Source: Plantactinospora mayteni (lineage in GTDB: Bacteria > Actinomycetota > Actinomycetes > Mycobacteriales > Micromonosporaceae). From it: a stretch of DNA of 64,000 bases. The notes under the pieces are model-generated. The model was not told the DNA's origin. It did not search any database and was given only the letters and a program-made list of their open reading frames with translations. Shown piece after piece: positions 1 to 8,426 of the stretch. How positions within the stretch are numbered: the stretch's first letter is position 1; each line of letters starts with the position of its first letter. Location of the stretch: the NCBI RefSeq assembly GCF_016862935.1, contig NZ_BONX01000007.1:248001-312000 (forward strand), written 5' to 3'. The translations under genes were made by a program, and so were the position numbers.

Positions 1-52
1 ACAGGGGATGTCCAGGCCCTCGGTCGAGTCGTCCGCTACCGCCACCCGGCCG

Positions 53-1714
53 CTAGTCGGCGCTGTTGGCGATCGCCTCCTCGAACTCGACCCGTACCTT
101 GTCACCGCCGGTGCTCCGCCACTGTTTGAGTACGTCGTCCCAGGCCGAGACCGGCTTGCGCCCGCTGAGGATGTCCATCTGGGCATCGTTGACGATCGTG
201 CCGAGCTGGCCGGAGCGTCGGGACCAGGTGTCGGAGAAGAGTCCGAGAGTCGGGTCCTTGACGGCGGTCGGGATGATCGACTTCTGGTACTCGTACGACT
301 TCCGGGTCGCCTCGGCCTCACCCGGTACGAAGATCACGTCGGGGGCGTCCACGATGTAGCGGATCCCGAGTACCGTCTGGCTTACCCCGGCCTGGGTCAG
401 CTCCGGCCCGCCGTCCGCCATCCGGTAGTGCACCCCGGCGACGCCGTACCGGCGCAGCAGCCACTCTTCGGTGCCGAACGGCGCGGCCAGCCAGTTGCAG
501 ACCTTCAGCAGCGCCCGGATCCGACCCTCGTCGGCCTTCTTGAACGCGGTGAAGTTGTTGGTCGCCTGGGCCTGCCAGGTGGCCGCGAACCCACCGCCAC
601 CGTGCCGGGGCGGGCGCATCCCGCCGATCTCGAAGCCGGGCCCGGCGATGTTCTCCGCGAAGAACTGCGGCCAGGCGGTGTACCGGTCGGTGATCATCAT
701 CGCGCTGCCCGCGTTGAACCACTTCTTCGTCGGCGCGTTGTTGCTGAAGCTGTCCGGATGCACCACGCCGTCCTGGACCAGCCGGGCGGTGTCGGCGAGC
801 GCCTGGCTGAACTCCTCGCTCTCGTACGCGCTGACCAGCTTGCCGCCCTCCAGCTTCCACCGCCACGGGTTGCCGAGCATCTGCCGGACGAAGTCGAGCG
901 GAGCCTGGGCCAGCGCCCAGCGGTTCGCCCTGGCGTCGGTGACCTGGCGGCAGACGTCCCGGAACTCGGCGAAGCTGCCCGGCTGGAGATTGGCGCCGAG
1001 CTGCGTGAACAGGTCGTCGCGGCGCATCATCAGGGTGCCGCCGATGCCCCGGGGCACCGGCAGGCCGTAGATGCCGCCGTTGTAGCGGCAGTCCCGCCAG
1101 GCGTCGGTGGGCAGGTTCGCCAGGAACGGATATTCCTGCACCGCGTCACCCGACAGATACGGGGACAGGTCCTGGCACTTGGCGGCGAGCCAGGCCGGCA
1201 GGTTCGCCGTACCGGCGGGCAGGCCGTTGGGGGTGAACAGCGCCGGCACGATGACGTCCGGCAGGTCGTCCCCGGCGACCAGTGTGGCGAACTTGGTCGG
1301 CATGTCGGGGTTGGGCACGATGGTCAACCGCAGGTCGACGCCGAGCCGCCGGTTCATCTCCTGCCAGAACGGGTTCTGCCCGACCGCGGGCGGCACCGGC
1401 GAGTTGGTGAGGACGAAGGCGGAGAACTGGCCGCCGTCGCCGGGCGGGCCGTCGCTGGCCTTCACCGGCGGCTCCGGATATTTCAGGAACGCGTCCAGCA
1501 GGCCCTGCCGGTTGCCCTTCAGGTCCGGGGTGACCCCGGTGTACGGCGTGTAGTTCGGCAGTCTGGCCGAGCCGCTGGCCTTGTTCTGGTCGCCGCCCGC
1601 AGTGGTGCCGCCGTCGCCGCAGCCGGCGAGCAGGCCCGGGGTGGCGATCATGGCGGCGGTGCCGAGCGCACCGGTGAGGAACTGTCGGCGGCCGATCGCC
1701 GGATGACTGGTCAT
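53..1714 (-). CDS. Extracellular sugar-binding lipoprotein, LplA-like
   Basis: A 553-residue solute-binding protein of a carbohydrate ABC importer. The N-terminus has a twin-arginine motif (RRQFL from residue 9) followed by a lipobox ending LLAGC, which puts the lipid-modified cysteine at residue 32. It should be exported folded by Tat and anchored outside the membrane. The length and the two LplB/LplC-type permeases just upstream on the same strand fit the large-oligosaccharide (LplA/YtcQ) class. A strong AAGGAG ribosome binding site precedes the ATG. It is the last visible gene of the operon, which may continue to the left with a catabolic enzyme. No ATPase is encoded here. The substrate cannot be told from sequence. 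Confidence 0.9.
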   Translation of the reverse strand: MTSHPAIGRRQFLTGALGTAAMIATPGLLAGCGDGGTTAGGDQNKASGSARLPNYTPYTGVTPDLKGNRQGLLDAFLKYPEPPVKASDGPPGDGGQFSAFVLTNSPVPPAVGQNPFWQEMNRRLGVDLRLTIVPNPDMPTKFATLVAGDDLPDVIVPALFTPNGLPAGTANLPAWLAAKCQDLSPYLSGDAVQEYPFLANLPTDAWRDCRYNGGIYGLPVPRGIGGTLMMRRDDLFTQLGANLQPGSFAEFRDVCRQVTDARANRWALAQAPLDFVRQMLGNPWRWKLEGGKLVSAYESEEFSQALADTARLVQDGVVHPDSFSNNAPTKKWFNAGSAMMITDRYTAWPQFFAENIAGPGFEIGGMRPPRHGGGGFAATWQAQATNNFTAFKKADEGRIRALLKVCNWLAAPFGTEEWLLRRYGVAGVHYRMADGGPELTQAGVSQTVLGIRYIVDAPDVIFVPGEAEATRKSYEYQKSIIPTAVKDPTLGLFSDTWSRRSGQLGTIVNDAQMDILSGRKPVSAWDDVLKQWRSTGGDKVRVEFEEAIANSAD

Positions 1715-1766
1715 GGTTGCTCCTTGGCGTAACGCCTGGGGGAATCGGGTGAGGAGGAGCGGTTTT

Positions 1767-2663
1767 TCAGCCCTTGACCGCGCCGATCAGCACACCCTTG
1801 GTGAAATGCCGCTGCACGAAGGGATAGACGACGAGGACAGGGACGACGGAGAGCACCAGGATGGCCATCTGGATCGCCTCCTGGGGCGGCAGTGCCGCGC
1901 CGGCCGAGCCGAGCTGGTCGACGCCGAGCTGGGTCTGGTTGACCACGTACGTCCGCAGCACGAGCTGCAACGGCCACTTCGCGGTGTCGTTCAGGTAGAG
2001 CAGGGCGCTGAAGAACGCGTTCCAGTACGCCACCGCGTAGAAGAGCCCGATGACCGCGAGTACGGCCTTGCTCAGCGGCAGGACGATCCGGAACAGGATG
2101 GCGACGTCACCGGCACCGTCGATCCGGGCGCTGTCGATCACCTCCCGGGGCAGGTCCATGAAGAACGCCCGCAGGATGATCACGTTGAACGCGTTGACCG
2201 CGACCGGCAGGATCAGCGCCCAGTAGCTGTCCAGCAGCCCGAGACTCTTCACCACCAGGTAACTCGGGATGATGCCGGGGGCGAAGAGCAGGGCGAAGAG
2301 CACGACCATCAGCAGTGGACGGTGCGCCGTCGACCGCGGGCGGCTGAGGCCGTACGCCAGCAGGATGGTGGTGGCCATGCTCAACGCCGTACCGGCGACG
2401 GTGACGAAGAGGCTGACCAGGGTCGCCCGGGTCACCACCCCACCGGAGAGGATCGCCGTGTACGCGGCGAAGCTGACCTCGTCGGGGACGAGTACGAAGC
2501 CGCCGTCCCGGGTGATCTGCTCGTGCGTGGCGAGGCTGGTCGAGACGATCCCGAGGAACGGTACGACCACGGCCGCGCAGCAGAGCGCCAGCACGACGCC
2601 CTTCAGCGCGCGTACCGGCTTCGACGCGGCCGTGATCCCCGCGATGGTGGTCCGGTTGGTCAA
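1767..2663 (-). CDS. Sugar ABC transporter permease, LplC/YtcP type
   Basis: A 298-residue inner-membrane permease with about six membrane segments and the EAA-type cytoplasmic loop (IDSARIDGAGDVAILFRIVLPLS). That loop couples to the ATPase in binding-protein-dependent importers. The C-terminal FTKGVLIGAVKG is typical of the LplC/YtcP family. The start is read as TTG at 2663 because it overlaps the stop of the upstream permease (TTGA), implying translational coupling. The binding-protein gene follows after about 50 bases. The family and role are secure. The sugar is unknown. Confidence 0.9.
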   Translation of the reverse strand: MTNRTTIAGITAASKPVRALKGVVLALCCAAVVVPFLGIVSTSLATHEQITRDGGFVLVPDEVSFAAYTAILSGGVVTRATLVSLFVTVAGTALSMATTILLAYGLSRPRSTAHRPLLMVVLFALLFAPGIIPSYLVVKSLGLLDSYWALILPVAVNAFNVIILRAFFMDLPREVIDSARIDGAGDVAILFRIVLPLSKAVLAVIGLFYAVAYWNAFFSALLYLNDTAKWPLQLVLRTYVVNQTQLGVDQLGSAGAALPPQEAIQMAILVLSVVPVLVVYPFVQRHFTKGVLIGAVKG

Positions 2664-3583
2664 CGCTGGTAGACCCCCTGCTCTCCGAAGCGGTGCGCGA
2701 GCCGGTTGGCGCCGAGCACCAGGAGCAGCCCGACCAGGCCCTTGACCAGCCCGACCGCCGCGCTGACTCCCCAGTCACCGGCGAGGATGCCGTTGTTGTA
2801 GACGTACGTGTCGAGCACCTCGCTGGCGTCCACCCCGACCGCCGCCTGCTGGAGCACGATCTGCTCGAAGCCGACGGTGAGCGCGTCACCGAGCCGCAGG
2901 ATCAGCAGCAGCACGATCAGGCCGCGCAGCCCGGGCAGGGTGATGTGCCACAGTTGCCGCCAGCGGGTCGCGCCGTCCACTGCGGACGCCTCGTAGAGCG
3001 TGCCGTCGATCCGGGACAGCGCGGCCAGGAAGAGGATCGTCGCCCAGCCGGCGTCCTTCCAGAGCACCTGGCCGGTGACCAGGGCGAAGAAGGCGTCCGG
3101 GTTGCTGACGATGCTGACCGTGCCGAGGTCGTGGTCGCGGAGGAAGTTGTTGAGCAGGCCACCGTCGCCGAGCAACTGCATGAAGATCGCGACCACGATC
3201 ACCCAGGAGAGGAAGTGCGGCAGATAGAGGACGCTCTGCACGACCCGCTTGAGCCGCGCGGACATCAGGCTGTCCAGCAGCAGCGCGAGGGCGATCGGGG
3301 CGGGAAAGACGACCAGCACCTGGAGCAGGGTGATGATCAGGGTGTTGGTCAGCGCGTTCAGGAATGCCGGGTCGCCGCTGACGATGATCCGGAAGTTCGC
3401 CAGCCCGGTCCACGGACTGTCCAGAATTCCGACGTACGGCTGGTAGTCCTTGAACGCGATGACGTTGCCGAGCCACGGTAGATAGTGGAACGTCAGCAGG
3501 AGCCCGACGCCGGGGAGCGTGGCGAGCAGCAGGATGCGGTCCCGCCGTACCCGGTCCCACCACGACAAGCCCGCCCACCCCAT
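2660..3583 (-). CDS. Sugar ABC transporter permease, LplB type
   Basis: A 307-residue permease that pairs with the next gene to form the membrane channel of an LplABC-type importer. It starts with a short cytoplasmic segment, a first membrane helix (LLATLPGVGLLLTFHYLP), and the family motif FKDYQP soon after. The EAA loop is YEASAVDGATRWRQLWHITLP. The ATG at 3583 is the first gene of the visible operon, and the promoter-like element at 3659-3687 lies about 75 bases upstream. The stop overlaps the start of the second permease. Confidence 0.9.
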   Translation of the reverse strand: MGWAGLSWWDRVRRDRILLLATLPGVGLLLTFHYLPWLGNVIAFKDYQPYVGILDSPWTGLANFRIIVSGDPAFLNALTNTLIITLLQVLVVFPAPIALALLLDSLMSARLKRVVQSVLYLPHFLSWVIVVAIFMQLLGDGGLLNNFLRDHDLGTVSIVSNPDAFFALVTGQVLWKDAGWATILFLAALSRIDGTLYEASAVDGATRWRQLWHITLPGLRGLIVLLLILRLGDALTVGFEQIVLQQAAVGVDASEVLDTYVYNNGILAGDWGVSAAVGLVKGLVGLLLVLGANRLAHRFGEQGVYQR

Positions 3584-3658
3584 TCAGTACCGCCGGACTG
3601 CGACGCGTGGACACGATGGATCGCGACAGTTCCGGACGCCGGCTGTTACATCCGGGTA

Positions 3659-3687
3659 AACCTAGAGTCGACCCTGAGCAGCGTCAA
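3659..3687 (-). promoter_or_regulatory. Promoter-like element for the LplABC-type operon
   Basis: Read on the minus strand, TTGACG at 3687-3682 is followed after 17 bases by TAGGTT at 3664-3659. This is close to the housekeeping sigma consensus at standard spacing and points at the permease gene starting at 3583. It was found by eye only. Confidence 0.5.
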
Positions 3688-3697
3688 GACGTGGATC

Positions 3698-3712
3698 GAT
3701 GCCGTCGGCATC
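3698..3712. promoter_or_regulatory. Perfect 15-bp palindrome, possible operator
   Basis: GATGCCG-T-CGGCATC is a perfect dyad with one central base, placed about 10 bases upstream of the -35-like box of the sugar operon and in front of the divergent lipase. The location suits a regulator site. The protein that would bind it is not encoded nearby, so the role is inferred. Confidence 0.4.
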
Positions 3713-3821
3713 AGCCGCGTCGCCGCGCGACGGAGGGGTGAACCCGGCCGATAGCAGGTATCCGCGCGGGTGGTGCCGGATAGATTCCTCTGATCAGGAA
3801 GCTGCTGATCGGAGAAGCATC

Positions 3822-4667
3822 GTGCAGAGGGCACTCGTGCTCGCCGGGGGTGGGGTGGCGGGGATCGCCTGGGAACTCGGCGTACTGCTCGGCATCCGGG
3901 ACGAGGTCCCGGAGCTGCGACCGGCGGTGCTCGACGCCGACGTCGTCGTCGGCACCTCGGCCGGCTCGACCGTCGCGGCGCAGGTCACCAGCGGCACCGA
4001 CCTGGCGACCCTGTTCGACCGGCAGCTCGAGCCGACCACCACCGAGATCGACGTCGACGTCGACCTCGTCGGGTTGACGGCCCGGATCACCGAGGCGACC
4101 GCCGGGGCGGCCTCGCCGCAGGACGCCCGGCAGCGGATCGCCGCGTTGGCGCTGGCGACGCCGACGGTCGAGGAGGCGACCCGGCGCGCGGTGGTGGCCG
4201 CCCGGCTGCCGCACCCGGTCTGGCCGGACCGGACCGTACTGGTGCCGGCGGTGGATGCCGGGACGGGCGAACTGACCGTCTTCACCCGCGACTCCGGGGT
4301 CGACCTGGTCGACGCGGTCACCGCGAGCTGCGCCGTACCGGGGGTCTGGCCGCCGGCCACGATCAACGGCCGCCGGTACGTCGACGGCGGCGTCCGGTCC
4401 GGCACCAACGCGGATCTCGCCCAGGGCGCTGACCGGGTACTCGTGATCACGCCGAGCCCGCCTGACGCGCCGGAGCCGCTGGGCGGCCTCGCCGACGAGA
4501 TCGAGCGGCTGCGCCCGGCCGAGGTGCTGGTGGTGCACGCCGACGGGGCGTCGGTCGCGGCGTTCGGGTCCAACCCGCTCTCCCCGGCGACCCGGGGTCC
4601 CGCCGCGCAGGCCGGTCGGGTGGTCGGCCGGGCCCACGCCGCCGAGATCGCCCGCTTCTGGGCGTGA
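3822..4667 (+). CDS. Patatin-like phospholipase family protein
   Basis: A 281-residue protein of the patatin/RssA-like serine hydrolase family. It has the oxyanion glycine loop (LAGGGVAG, residues 7-14), the nucleophile elbow GTSAGS with Ser46, and the catalytic-dyad motif DGG with Asp188. Such enzymes cleave acyl chains from lipids. No signal peptide is seen, so it is probably cytosolic or membrane-peripheral. The GTG at 3822 is chosen because a GGAGAA site lies six bases upstream and the conserved N-terminal strand begins right after it; the longer upstream reading has no family similarity. The gene stands alone, divergent from the sugar operon. Confidence 0.85.
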   Translation: MQRALVLAGGGVAGIAWELGVLLGIRDEVPELRPAVLDADVVVGTSAGSTVAAQVTSGTDLATLFDRQLEPTTTEIDVDVDLVGLTARITEATAGAASPQDARQRIAALALATPTVEEATRRAVVAARLPHPVWPDRTVLVPAVDAGTGELTVFTRDSGVDLVDAVTASCAVPGVWPPATINGRRYVDGGVRSGTNADLAQGADRVLVITPSPPDAPEPLGGLADEIERLRPAEVLVVHADGASVAAFGSNPLSPATRGPAAQAGRVVGRAHAAEIARFWA

Positions 4668-4748
4668 CGCCGGCAGGCGACCGGCGGCGACGGACGGGGC
4701 GGCCGGCGACGGTACCCGAGGGGCAGCGGCCGGGCGGTACGGGTCGGC

Positions 4749-5618
4749 TCAGTGCTGGAGTGCCCGGGCCAGCACGGTGACGTCCTCGTCGCCGAGCCCG
4801 TGCTCCACCGCCCGCTGCCACTGCCCGGCCAGGCTGGTCGCCACCGGGAACCGGTCGATGTCGACCTCGTACAGCGCCAGGTTCACGTCCTTGAGCCCGA
4901 GCGAGAGCGGATACTGCGGCGAGTACTCGTCCCGACCGATCCGCTCCAGCTTCTCGGCGGCCCAGTGCGAGACGAGGGGGCTGTCCTGCAACGCGCCCAA
5001 CACCGCCGTGCGGTCCAGCCCCAGCGAGTGGCCCAGCGCCATCGCCTCGGCGATCCCCTCGGCCAGGAAGACCAGCAGCATGTTGTTGACCAGCTTGAGC
5101 CGCGAGCCGGCGCCGAGCGGCCCGGCCCAGACGGTCCGCTGCGCGAGCGCGTCGAAGACCGGGGCGATTCGCTCCCGGACCTGCTCCGGCCCGGAGGCGA
5201 GCACCACCAGTTGACGGTGTTCCGCCGGACCCCGGCTGCCGGCCACCGGCGCGTCCAGCAGCACCACGTCCGGCCGCTCCTCCCGGACCAGCCCGGCGAT
5301 CCGTTCGGTGTCGGCGGCCCCGATGGTGCTCATCTGCGCCCAGATCGCCCCGTCGGCCATCGCCGCCAGCATGCCCTGGTCGATCGCTATCGACCGGACC
5401 GCGTCCCCGTTCGTCACCATCGTGATCACCGCGTCGGCCCGGCGTACCGCGTCGGCCGGGCTGTCGGCGACCTCGGCCCCCTGCTCGCCGAGTTGCCGGG
5501 CCGGCCCCTGCCGGCGGTTCCACACGACGGTCGACAGGCCGGCCCGGAGGATGTTGGCCGCCATCGGCTGACCCATCCCGCCCAGCCCGAGTACGGCCAC
5601 CCGCTGTGCCTGTGCCAT
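4749..5618 (-). CDS. NAD(P)-dependent beta-hydroxyacid dehydrogenase
   Basis: A 289-residue oxidoreductase of the 3-hydroxyisobutyrate dehydrogenase/6-phosphogluconate dehydrogenase superfamily. The dinucleotide-binding motif GLGGMG lies near residue 11. A helical C-terminal domain contains SRLKLVNN with the catalytic lysine at about residue 175. The length is normal for the family. These enzymes oxidise small beta-hydroxyacids or reduce semialdehydes; some members act as imine reductases. The substrate cannot be named from sequence. It has no operon partner: the DUF1152 gene upstream is separated by about 150 bases. Confidence 0.85.
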   Translation of the reverse strand: MAQAQRVAVLGLGGMGQPMAANILRAGLSTVVWNRRQGPARQLGEQGAEVADSPADAVRRADAVITMVTNGDAVRSIAIDQGMLAAMADGAIWAQMSTIGAADTERIAGLVREERPDVVLLDAPVAGSRGPAEHRQLVVLASGPEQVRERIAPVFDALAQRTVWAGPLGAGSRLKLVNNMLLVFLAEGIAEAMALGHSLGLDRTAVLGALQDSPLVSHWAAEKLERIGRDEYSPQYPLSLGLKDVNLALYEVDIDRFPVATSLAGQWQRAVEHGLGDEDVTVLARALQH

Positions 5619-5769
5619 CGGCGTTTCTCCCCGTAGGAACTGCCCCCTCCCGGCAGCGTAGGCGAGCGAACGGTGCTGCCGACCCGAAATCGTCCCTGGT
5701 CGCCTGGCCGGGGACGTCGCGTGCCGGAAGCGCGTGTCGGCAATCTGCGTCGGGGACGTGCGGGGGAAA

Positions 5770-6726
5770 CTAGTGCGGGAAGGCCCGGGGCTTGCGGCGG
5801 GAGACGTCGTACCGGAAGTCGTCGATCCGCGACGCCACCTGGCGGGCCCCGACGGTGTGCTCCAGCCGATCCAGATAGAGCGACCGGCGGGCCAGGGCGG
5901 CCAGCTCGACGGTGAAGTAGATCGCCATCAGCGGGTTGACGAAGAGCGTGCTGCCACTGGTCCGCCGGGTGAACTGGACGTCGCCCGCCTCGCCCCGGGT
6001 GGCTGCCGCGATCTGCCCGTTGACGATGCTGGGCCGCAACGGGGTGGCCGCACTGGCCCGGGCGACCGCGTCCCGGTAGAGCGTCGCCTCCCGGCCTCGG
6101 CCGGGGATTGACAGCGCACCCAGGTACGCCCCCTCGCGGTCGAGCGCGGCCAGGTTCTCCAGCACCTGCACGTGGTTGACCCCGTGATACGCGTCGATCC
6201 CGAACCCGAGGCAGCAGACCAGCCGTACCGGCACGTCCAGGCCGGCGACCGCGCCGAGGCTGGTCATGTCCTCGACCGGCGTGCCCAGCCCGGCCTCGTC
6301 GCCACGAAGCAGGATGTCGGTACCGCCGTCGACCAGTACGATCGCGTCCACCTCGTACCGCTCCACCAGGTACCGGTACGCCGCACGTAGCGGTGCGACG
6401 CCAGTCCGGGGAAAGGCGTGCACGGTCGACGGGAAGCCTTGCCCGGCCAGCCATTCGGCCAGCACCCGCTCCGGGAAGTAGTCAGGCAGGCCCTTGGTCT
6501 CCGGGGTGACCGCCGCGATGTTCTCGGCCAGCCAACAGTCCAGGTCGAGCAGTTCCAGTTGGGCGAAGGAGTAGTTGGCCAGCCGCACCCGGACACCGGA
6601 GTCCCACAGCGCGACCGCGAGCGGAAGTCCGGCGTACACGTCGAAGCCGCCGCCAGCTCCCGCGATCAGGACACTGCGCGCCCCGGCCAGTGCGGCGAAC
6701 AGCGGCGGGGTCGCCAGTCCGGCCAC
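5770..6726 (-). CDS. DUF1152 family protein
   Basis: A 318-residue soluble protein of the DUF1152 family, whose function is not established. A glycine-rich nucleotide-binding-like loop (IAGAGGGFD) lies near the start, VDGGTDILLRGDEAG sits in the middle, and YHGVNHVQVLENLAAL follows. The GTG at 6726 is preferred over an upstream ATG at 6756 because GAGGAGG sits four bases in front of it. It is probably monocistronic. The neighbours, a dehydrogenase and a metal transporter, give no clear pathway. Confidence 0.75.
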   Translation of the reverse strand: MAGLATPPLFAALAGARSVLIAGAGGGFDVYAGLPLAVALWDSGVRVRLANYSFAQLELLDLDCWLAENIAAVTPETKGLPDYFPERVLAEWLAGQGFPSTVHAFPRTGVAPLRAAYRYLVERYEVDAIVLVDGGTDILLRGDEAGLGTPVEDMTSLGAVAGLDVPVRLVCCLGFGIDAYHGVNHVQVLENLAALDREGAYLGALSIPGRGREATLYRDAVARASAATPLRPSIVNGQIAAATRGEAGDVQFTRRTSGSTLFVNPLMAIYFTVELAALARRSLYLDRLEHTVGARQVASRIDDFRYDVSRRKPRAFPH

Positions 6727-6802
6727 CGGGCCTCCTCGCGCTCGTCGTCCCGGCACGGCTGACCGGCGGTCCTGACCGTACCGGTGCCGAATACTACTCA
6801 GC

Positions 6803-7657
6803 TCAGCCGGTCAGTACCGAGATCGCGGCGACCAGGTAGAGGCAGCCGCCGAGACTGACCGCGAGTCCGGCGACCGCCGGCAGCCAGGCCGTCGCGGTCG
6901 CCGCCAGCGGCCAGCGCCGGGCCGTCCCGGTCAGCAGCGCGAAGCCGCGGATCGTGATCACGCCGACCCCGGTCAGCGTGCCGGCCATCCCGATCCCGAA
7001 GGCGAGCACCAGGACCAGCGCGTCCAGGGCCCGGCCGGTCAGCAGGCCGCTGACCAGCACCAGGAACGCCGACGGCGAGGGCAGCAGGCCGCCGGAGAGG
7101 GCCAGCACGGTCAGCCCGCGCCGGGACCACGGATCGGTCGGCGCCGGTACGTCGTGCCGATGCCCGTGCCGATGCCCGTGCCGGTGGTCGTGCCCCTGGT
7201 CGTGTCCGTGGTCATGGTCGGCTACCGAAACGGCCCCGTGCCCGTGCCCGGCGAGGACGTGACTGTGGCTGTGGCTGTGTCCGTGGTGGTGGGAGCCACG
7301 GCCGCGTAGGTGCCGCCAGCTCAGGTGCGCGCCGACGCCGATCACCAGCAGTCCGGCCGCCACCTGCATCCACGCCGTCACCGTCTTGGTGCCGAGGCTC
7401 GCGGCGCCGCTGAGTCCGACCCAGGCGAGCGCCAGCACCAGGACGGAGAAGGTGTGCATCGCCGCCACGATCACGCCGAGCCGGACCGCGTCCCGGTAGC
7501 GTCCCCGGGTGCCGACCAGGTACGCCGCCGTCACGCTCTTGCCGTGGCCCGGGGCGACCGCGTGCGCGGCACCGACTCCGAGCGCCACCACCAGGGCGAG
7601 CCAGAAGACTCCCCGACCGTCGAAGATGGCGACCAGCCGCCCCTCGAGACCGGTCAC
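6803..7657 (-). CDS. NicO-type nickel/cobalt transporter
   Basis: A 284-residue integral membrane protein of the NicO/RcnA-like family that moves Ni2+ or Co2+. The first helix carries the family motif GAAHAVAPGHGKS. The central hydrophilic loop is extremely histidine-rich (dozens of H, D and G residues between about residues 123 and 175), a hallmark of metal-binding loops in this family. The second half begins with LSGGLLPSPSA. The GTG at 7657 overlaps the stop of the upstream gene (GTGA), so the two are translationally coupled. Whether it imports or exports is unclear: RcnA relatives export, while actinobacterial pairs with a secreted partner may import. Confidence 0.85.
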   Translation of the reverse strand: MTGLEGRLVAIFDGRGVFWLALVVALGVGAAHAVAPGHGKSVTAAYLVGTRGRYRDAVRLGVIVAAMHTFSVLVLALAWVGLSGAASLGTKTVTAWMQVAAGLLVIGVGAHLSWRHLRGRGSHHHGHSHSHSHVLAGHGHGAVSVADHDHGHDQGHDHRHGHRHGHRHDVPAPTDPWSRRGLTVLALSGGLLPSPSAFLVLVSGLLTGRALDALVLVLAFGIGMAGTLTGVGVITIRGFALLTGTARRWPLAATATAWLPAVAGLAVSLGGCLYLVAAISVLTG

Positions 7658-8358
7658 GACCGGCCCCGGGCGCTGTCGAGCCTCGACAGGCGCGCCGAGC
7701 GGGCACGGCGCCGCCGTACCGTGACCAGCGCGGCGACCCCGACGAGCAGCGCGGCGGCGACGCCGGCCAGGGTGCGTACGGTGCTCGGCGGCAGGCCGCC
7801 CGCGCCGGGCGTGAAGCGTACCCGGTGGGTCTGCTCGGCGGCGGTGAAGAGCGTGCGGTCCGGTGCGGCCGGGGTCTGGCTGGTGAGCATCGTCCGGTAC
7901 GCCTGGTTGAGGTCGGTCAGCGCGCCGACGGTGACGTCGAGTTCGACCACGTCGGCCGGGCAGTCGAAGGTGAGCCGGGCGCCCTCGCTGAGCAGCCGGT
8001 CGAGGGTGTCGAGCCGGCCCGGGCACGGGGTGCCGTCCTGCCGCACCGTGATTCGGTCCAGCAGGTAGTCGTGCACCCGGGGCGACCGCTGGAGCTTCTG
8101 CTCCCCGGTGAGGTCGGTCGCGACCGTGCCGAGACCCGGGTCCTCGAAGGCGCCGAGTGACTGGCCGAGCGCCACCCAGTCGTCCTCGGCAGCGAGCCAG
8201 GCGAGGTCGACCCGGGAGCCGTGCACGCTGATCCGCGCGGTGGACGGTGGGCCGAACGGATGCGCGGCGGCCGGGGGCGCCGGCGCGGCGAGCCCGGCCA
8301 GCACGGCAAGACCGGCCAGGCCGAGCGCGATGGCCGGCGACGGGATGCGGGCGATCAA
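7654..8358 (-). CDS. Secreted membrane-anchored partner of the NicO transporter
   Basis: A 234-residue protein with an N-terminal signal peptide (hydrophobic residues about 8-32, ending PPAAAHPFG), an extracellular domain, one C-terminal membrane helix (LAGVAAALLVGVAALVTV) and a basic tail. Translational coupling to the NicO gene argues that it works with the transporter at the cell surface, perhaps as a metal-handling subunit. I do not recognise a named domain. The start is read as TTG at 8358, with CAGGAGA about five bases upstream. The mature domain begins with His-Pro after the predicted cleavage site and has two cysteines that could form a disulfide. Confidence 0.6.
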   Translation of the reverse strand: MIARIPSPAIALGLAGLAVLAGLAAPAPPAAAHPFGPPSTARISVHGSRVDLAWLAAEDDWVALGQSLGAFEDPGLGTVATDLTGEQKLQRSPRVHDYLLDRITVRQDGTPCPGRLDTLDRLLSEGARLTFDCPADVVELDVTVGALTDLNQAYRTMLTSQTPAAPDRTLFTAAEQTHRVRFTPGAGGLPPSTVRTLAGVAAALLVGVAALVTVRRRRARSARLSRLDSARGRS

Positions 8359-8426
8359 CAGGTCTCCTGACGTACGAACCGGGCCCGGACCACGGCGCGG
8401 TGGCGGTGGTCCGGGCCGGCGGGGAA

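Noticed and set aside
6803-8026. A longer NicO reading with an Arg/Pro-rich N-terminus
   Set aside because: The extension overlaps the secreted partner gene in another frame. The GTG at 7657 overlapping its stop is a better start.
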